The translations under genes were made by a program, and so were the position numbers. A stretch of 64,000 nucleotides of DNA from positions 5,623,505 to 5,687,504 of the forward strand of contig NC_064434.1 of assembly GCF_023343835.1 (NCBI RefSeq), in the 5' to 3' direction. The notes beneath the pieces are model-generated. The model saw nothing but the letters and a program-made list of their open reading frames with translations, searched no databases and was not told the DNA's origin. The stretch comes from Lagopus muta. Taxonomy: Eukaryota; Chordata; Aves; Galliformes; Phasianidae. Shown one piece after another: positions 37,605-49,200 of this stretch. The first letter of the stretch is position 1; each line of letters begins with the position of its first letter.

Positions 37605-37965
37605 GGTCCATAGCATCACAAAGGCTAGAGAACACCTCTAAGATTAAGTCCAGCTGCCAACCCATCACCATCATGCTCACTTACAGAGTCATTTGTGCTG
37701 AAGAAGACCTTTGAGGTCATCAAGTCCAACCGCTGACCTGTCATCACCATGCCTAATCACAGACTCACAGAATCATTAAGGCCAAAAAAGACCTCTTAAA
37801 CCACCATCACCCCAACTCAAATCCAACTCCAACCCACCCCCACCATGCCCACTAAACCTCGGTGCCACATCTCCATGGTTCTTGAACACCCCCAGGGACA
37901 GTGACTCCATCACATCATTGGGCAGCTGGTGCCAATGGCTGGCACAGCAAGGCTGGAGGCTGAAT
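37605..37965 (-). repeat. Three stacked CR1 3' ends
   Basis: Three successive starts of reversed CR1 ends are visible near 37605 (agcatcacaaaggctagag), 37685 (agagtcatttgtgctg) and 37760 (agactcacagaatcattaagg). The last continues through the 3' blocks. Confidence 0.8.
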
Positions 37966-40074
37966 TTTGAAATGCCTTGGGCAAGAGCTGATGGCTTTGC
38001 CATGCTGTTGTCCCCAGGGAGGATCACCTGCAGGTGAGCAGCTCATCGGCCACGTGATTTCTGGCCTTTCCATTTTAATTTGTTGAGCAAGTCGCACTTT
38101 TGTGCAAATGAGTTCTGGGCTGGGGTGTGAATTTCACAGCTGTACTCAAATCCTGCTGGGCTGTGAACAGCAGTGCTGGGCCTTGTAAGGGCCTTCTGAC
38201 AGCCACGTAGTGCTGCCCAGAGCCACGTCCCTCCAGCGTCACATCTCCACCTTGCAGCCACATGCTGTGTGCTGCTGGGTCATCCCCATCCCTATAATCT
38301 CAGGTTAGAGATTTCTTGCAGTGCTTTACAGAGTTGACCTGGTGGCTCTTGCTGGTTTCCCTGTAAGAGTAGGACATTTCTGGGAGCAGACATAGGAGTG
38401 ATCACTCCTGAGCACATACACTGAAATGCAAGCTGTGTAATTTTCTCTTTGTGAAAAATGGTTGTGCTTGGCCATATGTTCACTACCAGAACAAGAGCAG
38501 CTGTGGAAGGGGCTGGAATCCCATCACCAGCCTCTTGCTCCCGCGGTCATTGGATTGGAGTCAGATGAAGACACTTGGGTATTTGGCTAGGAAGAGGCAA
38601 ACAAAGGCATGTGAGGCTCTGAAGTGTTTGATAGGATGCTCTGCGTCACTGAGAAGCTCCAATGGACCTGCTGGTCCCTCAGCAGTGGTGAGTATCCACG
38701 CAAAAGAGTGGGGAGTGTGACAGCCTGCTGCACAGGATGCCCTTTCCAAGCTGCTACTCACTCCAATCCAGCAGCTGTTAATGGCAGAAGGCGGTCATTA
38801 ACTACTGCACTTTGCTTTTGGACTGAACTCTGCTCACTTCAGCTCCTGGATTTGGAGCTGTCCTGCTCTATGCAGTGCTGGGTTAGCCCAGGGCAGAGCC
38901 ATCCTGGGGGGAAAACTGGGTGAGGTACAGTCAGGACCCCCAAATTACCCTGTTACGTATTTTGCCCAATTGCACATTTTCTTCTCTCATTCTTGTTGCC
39001 TTTCTTCTCCTTTTTGAGCTGGTTGCATCCTGCAGGCATACACTTGCCAGGCACAACAAAGCTGTGATGCATGCACACTCCTGCACACTTTGCCCTGTGC
39101 TCATACATGTTTGCACGCCTGGAGCCAAATCCCTGATTACTGCCCGTGCCCCTAAGAGGGATTACAGCTTCTTAGGGGGGATCTGGCTGTGGGTTGGGAT
39201 CAGAAGCCTGGCAGGGGCTTCCTTCCTGTAACTCAGCTCCTACACCATATTCCTGCGTTCCAATTGAACCCAGCTCCGTCTCCATTCCACCCCTTTCTGC
39301 TCCCAGCTGGCACCCAGATGAAGCATGGGGAGGGTGCCCAAAGGCATCACTGGTGGCTGGGGTGACGCCAGCTACGTGATTCTGCACTGGGGGTCTGGAA
39401 GAAAAGTGGGTGGCAAAGCTAATGGCAAAACCAATGGTAAAGCTAGTGGGCAATGCTGATGGCAAAGCTGCGGTGGCAGTACATTCTGGCATCTTGTTCA
39501 GCACTGCAACAGACTGGGTGGCACTTGGGTGGCAGATCTGCAAGGACTGCAATGCTGGCCATGTCCTCAGTCCTACCACTGTGTTTGAGGATCGACAAGG
39601 ATGGGTCTGGGGAGCTGGGAAAGCCCTGGGACACTTGGCTCTGAAGCGGCTCCAGGTCTGCACTGCCTGCTTAGAGATGGGCTGCTTATCCTCTCCAAGA
39701 GGCCAAGGTAGGCTCAGGGGATACTGAATTTTGGGGATCTCTTTATTCCATGGGCTAGAAATGAGAAATGGAGAAAAATGATGGTTTTGTTTTTTTTTAA
39801 TATTTCCTCCTCAAAGAGTCTGCACACGGAGGAGAGTCAAAAGCTGGCTCAGCAAGGCTGCAGTGTGTGGGTAGGGTCAATGGGGACCTCATGTCCTGGA
39901 GAAATGAATGTGGTGCTTCTCTGAGCTGTGATGAATCTCAGCTGTGTTGCCCATAGGGAATAGGGACCTCTGTCATGGATGTTGCCAGAATTAGGGACCT
40001 CCAGTATGCGGACTGAACCCGGATGGTTTGATCTGCACGGCCCATCCACTGCTCTTTGTACAAGGGTGTGAATT

Positions 40075-40180
40075 TGGGATGGAGCAGAAAGAGCAGGAGA
40101 TGCCTGGTGGTGGTGGGTTGGAGTTGGACTTGATGATCATAGAGGCCTGAATGGTTCTGTGATTCTATGGTTGTATGAAA
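40075..40180 (+). repeat. CR1 LINE 3' tip
   Basis: Ends 'ttggacttgatgatcatagagg...gattctatggttgta', the plus-strand CR1 end. Confidence 0.85.
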
Positions 40181-40579
40181 GAGTTGGCCAAGGGGTCCCA
40201 GGAGTTGGCTTCTGTTTGACCCTGTGCCATCAGAGAGGATGCAGCTGACGTACATCCACGAACATGGAAAGGATGCTGGGGACAGTGAGCCAAGCGCTCA
40301 ACCTTGGGCATTTCAGAGCTCCGTGGTTATGACCATGCACATCACCTGGGCTCCCGCTGAATTCCTCCCCCCTCTCCCTTCCCTCTTCCCTTTTCACTAA
40401 ATGCTCCCCGAAGAGCTCAGACATCAATCGAAGGCAGTCGAAATGGCTGTGCTTTGTCTCCCTGAAGAGGCAGCTCCAGCGCAGCCCTGCCTGGCCGCCC
40501 CACAGCCGCGTGCAGGGCCCATTTTCACATCTCTCTTTGTGAAGGAGCAGCCTTGAGCTAAACGGCACTCGAGGAGCAT

Positions 40580-40598
40580 TGAACGAAATGTTCGTTCA
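40580..40598. promoter_or_regulatory. 19-bp palindrome resembling a glucocorticoid response element
   Basis: TGAACGAA-ATG-TTCGTTCA is a perfect inverted repeat with 8-base arms. Its core GAACGAAATGTTC (40581-40593) differs from the steroid-receptor consensus GAACAnnnTGTTC at one position. It lies about 4.5 kb upstream of the POMC start. Function is inference. Confidence 0.35.
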
Positions 40599-41034
40599 CC
40601 TCTTCCATGTGGCACTCAGCGCCCGTCTCCGCCTCTGACGCTAATGATCCGGACGAGTTTTTTCCGAGTATAATGGGGAAAAGAAATGAAAGGCAAAGGG
40701 GCTGGAGGAAGGGAGGTGAGATGCATTTAGAAGCCCAAACATTCACGGGGAAAGTGGCTCCTGAGTGGCCACACAAAGGCCTGGCTGTGCCCGGCTCCGT
40801 CCCTCCTCCAGCTTGCCTCCCCCGCCACCTCCGGCCCCGCAGCGGGACCAGAAGGATGGGGATAATGGATTGCATTATCAGCAAGCACGTTAAATGTCCA
40901 TCCACTCATGTGCAATAAAGAGAAGCTGGTCTTTAGCTAATCGCACTGGAGGAGCTCTCAGCTGGGGTTTGAGAGCGAAATGTTTCCCTTCGTCTCCCGC
41001 CTCAAGACTCCCCATAAGGAGCTGGCTGTGGGGT

Positions 41035-41105
41035 GCTGGAAAAGACCACTCAGATCACCAGGTCCAATATCAACCCATCCCCGCCATGCCCACTAGCCGT
41101 GTCCC
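41035..41105 (-). repeat. CR1 LINE 3' tip
   Basis: Short piece reading 'tggaaaagaccactcagatcacc' to 'ccatgcccact'. Confidence 0.7.
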
Positions 41106-42395
41106 TTGTCTATTAAACCGTGTCCATAGGAATCCTACCATCACCTCCCATCTTACCACAGCACCCTGGTTGTCTCCTGGGGTGGCTCTGGAGGGAGAAT
41201 GTCCACACCTGAGCAGCAGAGTGGTGAATCTCATGGTGGGATCTGCTATTGCAATGAAGGGCTGCAGCCCAAATGGCACCAGCAGAAAGTCTCCATGTCC
41301 ATTTGAGGACCAGTAGGATGATCTTGACACCTGCCAAGGTAGCATTTTCCCATTGAGCAGATGTTTCTCAGCTTTCTGAGGGGATAAAGCAGCTCCATTT
41401 CTCCTAACCCCACCCAGGACCATTCCCTTTCCTAAGGAGGGAAGATGCTCGCAGTCCTCAGTGTGACCCATGACCTAGGTGTATGCAGGGCACCTTCCTC
41501 CCAGAGGGATGTCTCCTAGAGCCAAACTTCTTGATTTAGTTTTCTCTCTTGAAATAAATGCCCTAGCTGGTGCAGGCAATGCGTCCTCCCAGCCTCGCTG
41601 AGGACATCAGTGCTGCAGGAGATGTGTGCCCAGAGGTGACGAGTCTTCCAAAAGACCCTTGCACAGCCTTTTGAAGGACTCATGAGGTTTAACAACTCTC
41701 CAAACCACGAGAGCAGATGTTTGCTGATGAACCTGCCCTTCTCCAGGATGTTTCTGCGCTTTTAGAGGCCACATGAGCATCTCCTTTGTGAGAATAAGCC
41801 TGTGAATATCATCTGGAAACTCTTTGTAAAATGAAGAAAACCCAATGCAGTTTGTCCATCGTGGAAACCTCTGGTTCCAGCTTACATTCCTGCATCAGAA
41901 TGATTAGCATATTTAATTAAGCAAACCTGTTGACATTTCTAACTGGTTAGATTAACAGTTTTTCTTCTCCCAAGGAGAAGCAGAAGGATCAGAACTGCCC
42001 ACTCCCCCTGGAGAGATGCACACAAATGGATTCATGCAGCCGGCAGGGTTTCTGGGCAGAAGGAAAGCCCAGGGAGCAAGTGGGCTTTTCACAAAAATGA
42101 AGAGCCTAGGACATCCAATAAATGGAGCTGCTCCAGGCCCCGAGTCTCCAACCACAGCAGGGGGGTCCTTTTCTCTCCCAAAATACTGGCACGGGTCAGG
42201 TGGATGCTGGAAGAAAGGAGGAGCCAGTTCTCTGCCCAGAACCCATCGTGAGGATGGGATGGGAGGTTCTAGGAGCGGGGAGCCATGCCCTCCTGCCGAG
42301 ATGTTGGCTTAATCCCCCGTGTGCTGATAAGGTCACGCCAGGACCCGTGCTCCTCCCTCCCGTGCGTTGTCTGAGTCTGGTGGCTCTCTTGGCCC

Positions 42396-42403
42396 TATTT
42401 ATA
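42396..42403 (+). promoter_or_regulatory. Candidate TATA box of the fibrinogen-domain gene
   Basis: TATTTATA stands 118 bases before a good donor (gtgaag|gtatgtg at 42521). A GATAAGG and an AGGTCA half-site lie about 70 bases upstream (near 42325-42335). Together they suggest a first, noncoding exon of roughly 42428-42520. Confidence 0.45.
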
Positions 42404-42427
42404 GTGCGGTGAGAGGATCAGGGGGAA

Positions 42428-42520
42428 TCAGTGCCCAGCAGCCCCGACGCTCACCCCACTTCCCACAGACAGTCCCTGCTCGCTGCCTGCTGCCGGAGCA
42501 CCAAAGCAGCCCTCGTGAAG
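42428..42520 (+). other. Possible noncoding first exon of the fibrinogen-domain gene
   Basis: The 5' end is placed about 25 bases after the TATA-like box, and the 3' end at the donor at 42521. It would splice to the acceptor at 43169 (ctcattcctaccag). Neither junction can be proved without transcripts. Confidence 0.4.
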
Positions 42521-43005
42521 GTATGTGCTGGCACCGCAGGCATGGGGTGTCAAGGGGAGCAAACCTACCACATCTCCATTCCCAGAAGGATGGGATGGGG
42601 ATTGTTTTGTTGTTGAGAGAAAGGTGCGGAGCAGGGCTGCGGTGTGGTGGCATGGTGGGGAGCCCCAGTGTTGGAAAGCTCTGGCTGATTTCTCTGAATA
42701 AAGAGACAAAGTTACATATTTGTCTCACACTGACTGTGGCAAGGTCACCATCCCACCATCCACCCTTGCACCTGAAGTCACCTGGATTAATAAACCCATA
42801 GCTATAGGGAAACATTGACTTCAGCAAGGCCATCTAGCCACCCCCAGGGATGTGTTGGAGGTCTAACCCTGCCCAAGTATTCTGTTGGGTGTTCTGTGTC
42901 ATGACTAGAGCCTCAGGACCATGTCCTGAATCTCTGGGGTGCAATAGAGGTGATGGAGAGGGGTTGGAAGGTGGTGGACCCTGATATGCTGAGTGGAAGG
43001 CAGCA

Positions 43006-43146
43006 TGTTGGGTTGGGTTGGATTGGGCTGGGTTGGATTGCATTGGGTTGAACTGGATTTGGTTGGGTTGTGTTGTGTTGTGTTGTGTTGTGTTGGATTG
43101 GATTAGGTTGGGTTGGGTTGGGTTGAGTTGAGTTGTGTTGGGTTGA
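43006..43146. repeat. (GTTGG/GTTGT)n pentanucleotide microsatellite
   Basis: About 140 bases of ggttg and tgttg units with single-base variants. It ends 23 bases before the splice acceptor of the first coding exon of the fibrinogen-domain gene. Confidence 0.95.
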
Positions 43147-43273
43147 TTTTGTTGCTCATTCCTACCAGCTCTGGTCTACATTTCAAAGAGTGTCGGAGCA
43201 GCAGGATGCTCAGAAAGACAACACCTCTCTATGCATGGTCCTGTGCAGACGTAAAACCCTGTCCAACGTGGTG

Positions 43274-46200
43274 ATGGGGCCACCCCTGAGGACCATCCTC
43301 AGCATCCCGATGGAGCTCTGCCCCAGCACTGGCTTTGCTGAGGCACGTTGGCTCTCCCTCCTCTTCCTGGCCGCACTGAGTGTTCCCTCACTGCCAAAAT
43401 CCCTGCCCGCAGCATATGGTGACAATGAAGGGACTCAGGAGGGCACAGGCCTGATTCAGTGTGGGGAGTACAGCAACCAGGTGCTGCCCAATGGCCGCTG
43501 CAAGATCGTGGCCACGCTGCCCCAGGGGGATGAGCAGCGGTGCCCAGACATGTTTCGCTGTACCGACGAGGTGTCCTATTGGCTCCACGAGAATGAGGAA
43601 CGCAAGCAGCAGATCCTGGAGCTGCGGGAGCTGATCTCGGAGCTGCAGGAGGAGCTGAGAAACCACCGGCATCGCATCAAGGTCCTGGAGCTCCAGGTAA
43701 AGCTGTCCTTGGTAGGTTCCCTCTGTGTGGTGCTTCTGGTTGCAGGGAGAGGACGCTGGGAAGCTCATAGTGTTGTTGTGACTACATATTGGGATATCCA
43801 TTAAACCCCTCTTACTGTGCTGGCTCAGAGGCCTTCCAGGGCTAAATCTCTCTTATCATGAGCCACAAACCCTCTGGTGTTTTATCTGTGGCCCTGCTGT
43901 GAGACGAATAAGACCTCCACCTCTGAACCTGCCTAGAATGGGTTGGAGTTGCTGATCCATTCCATTGCCCACGAGCAAAAACAACTAGAGCTGAAATTTT
44001 AGGTAGTCAGGGAGGAGACACATCTTAGGAGGCCACAGTTGAACCAAATCCCAGGTAGCCAGGGCTGAGCTCCCTGTGTAATACAGGGCAGGGAACTGCA
44101 GTCAGCAAGGAACAATTTGGCTGGAAGGATATTGTGTAAAACTCAACAACTGTAAGCAAGTCTTGTCTTTGGGAGAGATGAGGTCTGATATGGGCTGGCA
44201 CTAAGAACTGATGTGACTCACGCACTGTTTGGCTTTGTCTCCTTGCCTACACCCTTCCCTTGGGCTCCCTCATTGCAAAGCTTCCCCTTCCCAGGCTTGG
44301 TGTGCTCATGTGGGGCTTTGTTTCCATACCTCCCTCCACAAAACGTTCTCATCTGCCCCACACAGGGCATGACTCACAGTTTTGCCATATGCCAGATGCC
44401 TGCAACTGTAGGTCCATGTGAGAGACCCAGGTTTGTGTGTCTTGGGTACTGTGGTCATTCTCGCCATCTGCCCTTTTGGACCATGACATTTACATCATGC
44501 AGACCAAAGCTCTCTCCTGCATCCACCACTGTGACCCACCTGGGGAGACCTCGCTCACCCCTATTCCACTTTTCTTCTTTCTCCTCACACTGGGACCAGA
44601 ACAGATCTTCCAGCCTTCACTTCTCATGTCTATGCCCTAGTTACATCCAAACCCTTAGGACTGTTCAACCCATTCTTCCCCAGTTCCAGCTTAAAGAGGA
44701 TAGATTTAGGTTAGATATAAGGAAAAAGCCTCTTACACTGAGGGTGGTGAGGCACTGGAACAGCCCAATGATGTGGTTGATGCTCTGTCCCTGGAGACTC
44801 TCAAGGTGAGGCTGCACCAGGCCCTGGGCAACATGATCAAGCTGTGGTGTCCCCATTCATTGCAGGGGAGTTGGACTAAATGGCCTTTAAAAGCCCCTTC
44901 AAACTTTAAGGATTCTATGATTCTAAGAAAAATTGTAGAGATGTGGCACTGAAGGACATGGTCAGTGAGCGTGGTGGGGTGGGATGGGCTGGGTTGGGCC
45001 TGATGATGCTGGGGCTGTTTTCCAACCTTAATGATTCTATGGTTCTATAATTCTGTGCTTGGAAGACCTCATTCACATGCAAAGACACAGTCACTGTGTG
45101 ACCTAAGCCTGTGATCCCTGTTTCTACTCCAAGAACCATAGAATCACTCAGGTTGGAAAAAACCCTTACGATCCCCAAGTCCAACCCCAACCCACCCCAC
45201 CATGCCCACTGACCGCGTCCTTCAGTGCCACATTGCCTCAGTTCTGGAACACCTCCAGGTTTGGTGACCCCACCACCTCCCTGGGCAGCTGTGCCACTGC
45301 AGCACTGCTCTTTCTGAGAAGAAATGTTTCCCAATATCCACCCTGAACCTCCACTGGCACAACATGAGGCCATCACCCCTCCTATCAATTATCCACTTGA
45401 TAATTCCTGCGCCTTTGCACTTAGTTTATTCTGCTTTTCCCTGTTAATTGCTGGTGTTTTTTTTGCACAGAATAGTCCTTCACTAGATAGCACAGTGAAG
45501 TGGATGTTTTCTTGGGTTGGTGGTGGTTGGGTGGTGGTTGATGGGGATGCTTCTGGAGCAGCTGCCGATGATGGCATTCCTCCTACCCACACCTAGAATG
45601 TATATATAATTGTCTCCGTGGGATCCAGCAGATCCTGAGATAGAGATCTGAGCAGTGAATGTGGAGACACTAACACTGCTGAGGCTCCTTGGATGTCTCC
45701 AGGTGACAGGAATGAACAGGGAGATCTTGTTTCTACTTAATGGAAGCCCAGGTGAGCAACACTTAAGGGGTTTTGTCTGCTGTGGGGTGCTGCTGGGCTC
45801 CTCACACTACTGGGAGAGCAGAGAGCAAGGGGCACACAGGCATCCCCAGGCAGCCTCCAGCCCCACTGAGATGTCCCCAGGAAGGTCACACCTTGAGAAC
45901 AGTGCCACCAAGGTACAGCTACAGGGGAGAAGGGATGGTCTCTGGGATCTTTTGAAGTCCCTTTGGGTTGGACCTTGGTTGGAAAGGATCCTGAGCAACT
46001 GCAGCTGGCTTTGCAGTCACTCTGATTCCCTGCTGTGTCCACCACCCAGCCTGGACAGGTCTCTCTGCATCCCTTCCTCCCACCCAGGAGCTGCTGCTCC
46101 CTTAATCCACCATCATAAATCACCTCTTGCTGGTTTGCCATCAGTCCTTCTCCTGGCGCTTGGTGTGGGCTTGTCCATTCAAGCAGACATCTCTCTGAGC

Positions 46201-49200
46201 TCTGCATCCCGAGGTGATGGAGAGCAGCACACAGCTCCTCCCCTCATAACAGGGACACCAAAATGGGTCAGAATGAGTGGTCCCTTCCCTGCCTCAGGAT
46301 GAGTCCCACGAAAACCCATCACCAGCCACTGTCTGGGGCGAAGCATCGTGGGTTTACTTGGAGAGCTGGAGCGTGGGTGCAGGCTGCCGCTGTCGGTCAT
46401 GGCTCACAGAGCAGAGCTGATGTATGGGAGAGACAGAGATGTTGCAGCCCTGATAAGGAAAACACCACGTTGTCGCATGCCATAATTTCCATTTTGCTGC
46501 CACTGCTTGGGATCCTATGAGCAACACATGAGTGAGCATGGCACCAGGGCCTGGCAATGCTCGGGTAGCACTGGGAAGGATGCTACCTTGAGTTATTGGT
46601 ACCAAAACTCGCAGTGTTGTACCATCTCCTGGGAACAGCAATGTGTCCTGGCAGCAGTGGGTGGCAGGGACTGAGCTGTGAGCCAGGTCCTTGGGAAGAA
46701 AACACTCTCTGGCTGCATGAGCCCCTTCTAGCTGAAGGAAATACACCTACTGTGGTTCTGCAGATGGCTGGGTATGCCTTCAGGGTGATGCTGTTGGGAG
46801 ATGGCCATGATACAGGGTCCCGTGTCAACCATGCTGGCAGAGCATCCCATGTCACAGCACAGGGACCACCAGCAGGGCAGGAGAGAAGAAGGGGAGGCTG
46901 GGGGAAAAGCAGCATCCCTGCAGTGCAGGTAAAGGGCTGGGGGCTCCCGGACCCCAAAGGAACGGGTGGTGCAGGGGTAGGGAGGGTATTTCAGCTCGGC
47001 TGCTGCAGGGTTCGGAGGGGCTGCCTAAAGCCTGCTCTGCCACCTAACGGGCAGCCCGAGGAGCACTGAGCAAGGCAGGTGAGCACCTCTCGAGTGACTG
47101 CATCTGGACAGTGTTTTACAAGGCAAACCCAATGGTGGTGGGGTTCCAGGCTGGAGGATACATGGGGAGCAATCATGGGGAGCTTGCACTGCTCTGTCAG
47201 CACTAGGTTTGCCTATGTGCATCCTGCTTGGGGGGATAGGAAGGTTGCGGGCTCTGCAATGGGCTGGGGGCTGCAGAGTGAGGGTGAGGCCATCAGCGCA
47301 TCCTCCCAACCCATTTGTATCCCTATCTGCAGCATGAAGAGGCAGCTGGGAGGAACCACAGCCTGGAGCAGCGGGTACAGGACCTGGAGCAGAGGTACAG
47401 CGAGGCCAGCACCCTGCAGCACATCCAGGCCACGCTGCTCTACGACATGCAGGCACAGATCAACAACATCTCCGTGCTGACCGACTGGGTCTGGCGCAAC
47501 CCCACCTGCCTCAACCCTGCTGAGATGAGGCTGCAGGAGGAGATGGAGCGGCCAGGTGATGGGGAGGTGCTGGGGTGGGGGATTCATAGTCATAGAGTGG
47601 AGAAAAGGCCTTATGTCACAGAATCCCAGGGCGGTTTGGGTTGGAAGGAACCTTACAGCCCATCCAGTTCCAAATCACTAGTCTTTTGCCACCCACCAGA
47701 TCATGCTGCCCAGGGCCCCATCCAACCTGGCCTTGAGCACCTTCAGGGATGGGTCACCCACAGCTCTCAGGACAGCAGTGCCAGAACCTCGCCACCCTCT
47801 GAGTACAGAATTTCTTCCCAACACCAAATCCAAATCTCCCGTTTTAGTTTTAAATCATTCCCTTTTGTCCTGTCCCTGTCAGACCACGTAAAAAGTCCAT
47901 CTCCATCTTTGTATTCAATTTATCATCTCTCTTTAAAAGCTGAGAGGAGCCAGTGTCTGCCTTTCCAGCGAGGAGCATCCATTGCATGACTCATGTGTTG
48001 CACACGCAGGAGCCACTAATGGCTTTCACCTACCAACCTTGATCCGATCTGAGCTGGTGACGTCAGGGGGAAAGGCGTGTTTCTCCTCCCTGAGCCAACT
48101 GGTCTGAGACTTTTCCATTGCGCTGGTGTAAAGCTCTTATGGCCATTCATATCATGGTTGAGACACTGGGAACAGTTCCAGCAGGACAGGCTTCCAAACT
48201 CCTCCATGCCCTGCGCTTATCTCTTCTCCATCTTATGTGCTGAAAATGATATTTCTCTGCTTTCTTGCTCAGATATGAGGCACGTCAGGAACTGCCCCAT
48301 TGACTGCGCTTCTGTTTACTACAACGGGCTCCGTCGATCTGGGATCTACAGCATCATGCCCTCTGTTGGAGGGATGCCCATCGAAGTGCTGTGTGAAATG
48401 GACACTGAAGGTACTGCACCTACACCATCTCCCAGCAAAACTCGGGGTGGGGGCTGCCTAATCTGAGAGCTGTACCTTACCTGAGCTGTTTGGGGATTGT
48501 ATTACAGTCAGTGAGAGCAGCATCTCCAGAAGGGCTGAACCACTCCATTGGTGAAATAAGGGGTTTGGATGAATAACTCTAACCAGATATTATGGCTCTC
48601 GCACAGATACTTTTGTGGATGAAGCCTCCCAGACCCTTGATTATCTAATTATCTATACACAACGTATCATCGTCATACCTAAGCAGAAAATTACTCACAA
48701 AATTGGTTTACAATACTCACGTTTTGTAAGAACACTGTCAACTGACAGGGAAAAATGGTGGATGGTCAGTTCTTTGCCCCATGGATCTGCTCTGGATAGG
48801 ATGAATGTGTCACATCAACACATCGCATGCTGGACTGTCAGGTGGGAGGGATTTGACTGCCCCCATGTAGGCAACTCGTTAATGGGGAACATTAACTCAA
48901 AGGATCTACAGGTGATGGCAGCTCTGGGATACGAGTGCTTGTTAAGAAGCAGACTGCTCTGACAATGTGATCTCTATTATGTCATTACTGTTATTTGCAT
49001 GACCATTGCCACAATCTTGGACACCGCGGGGTGACAGCCTGTACAAACAGCAAATGAAAACGTGGCCTCGGTCCCTTCCTAAATCTTACAATACTGGAAT
49101 GAAATGAGAGAGGAGAGAGGGGTTTGGACAGATGGGAGAGCAGATGGAGACAGTGAGACAATACTGTAAGAGACCTCATGTGCCTCTATGGTGCTGTGGG

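Larger units (their letters stand above)
37000..42390. other. Intergenic region between POMC and the fibrinogen-domain gene
   Basis: No gene was recognised. It holds CR1 remnants (37605-37965, 40075-40180, 41035-41105), a 12-base-like imperfect repeat around 39410-39475 ('aaagctaatggc' variants), an AT-rich block at about 37005-37135, and a CpG-retaining unique block at 40350-40720 containing a steroid-receptor-like palindrome. Confidence 0.55.
43697..47332. other. Intron 43697-47332 of the fibrinogen-domain gene
   Basis: Contains CR1 pieces at 44680-45058 (plus) and 45134-45385 (minus). The rest is unique noncoding sequence with long but unsupported open frames. Confidence 0.55.

Noticed and set aside
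42428-43273. Starting the fibrinogen-domain protein upstream, in the pentanucleotide repeat frame
   Set aside because: The open frame through the repeat lacks an ATG and precedes the likely splice acceptor at 43169.
44213-44809. 198-codon open frame in an intron of the fibrinogen-domain gene
   Set aside because: Ends inside CR1; no conserved motif and intron location.
45655-46302. 215-codon open frame in the same intron
   Set aside because: No domain, no splice support, composition like flanking noncoding DNA.
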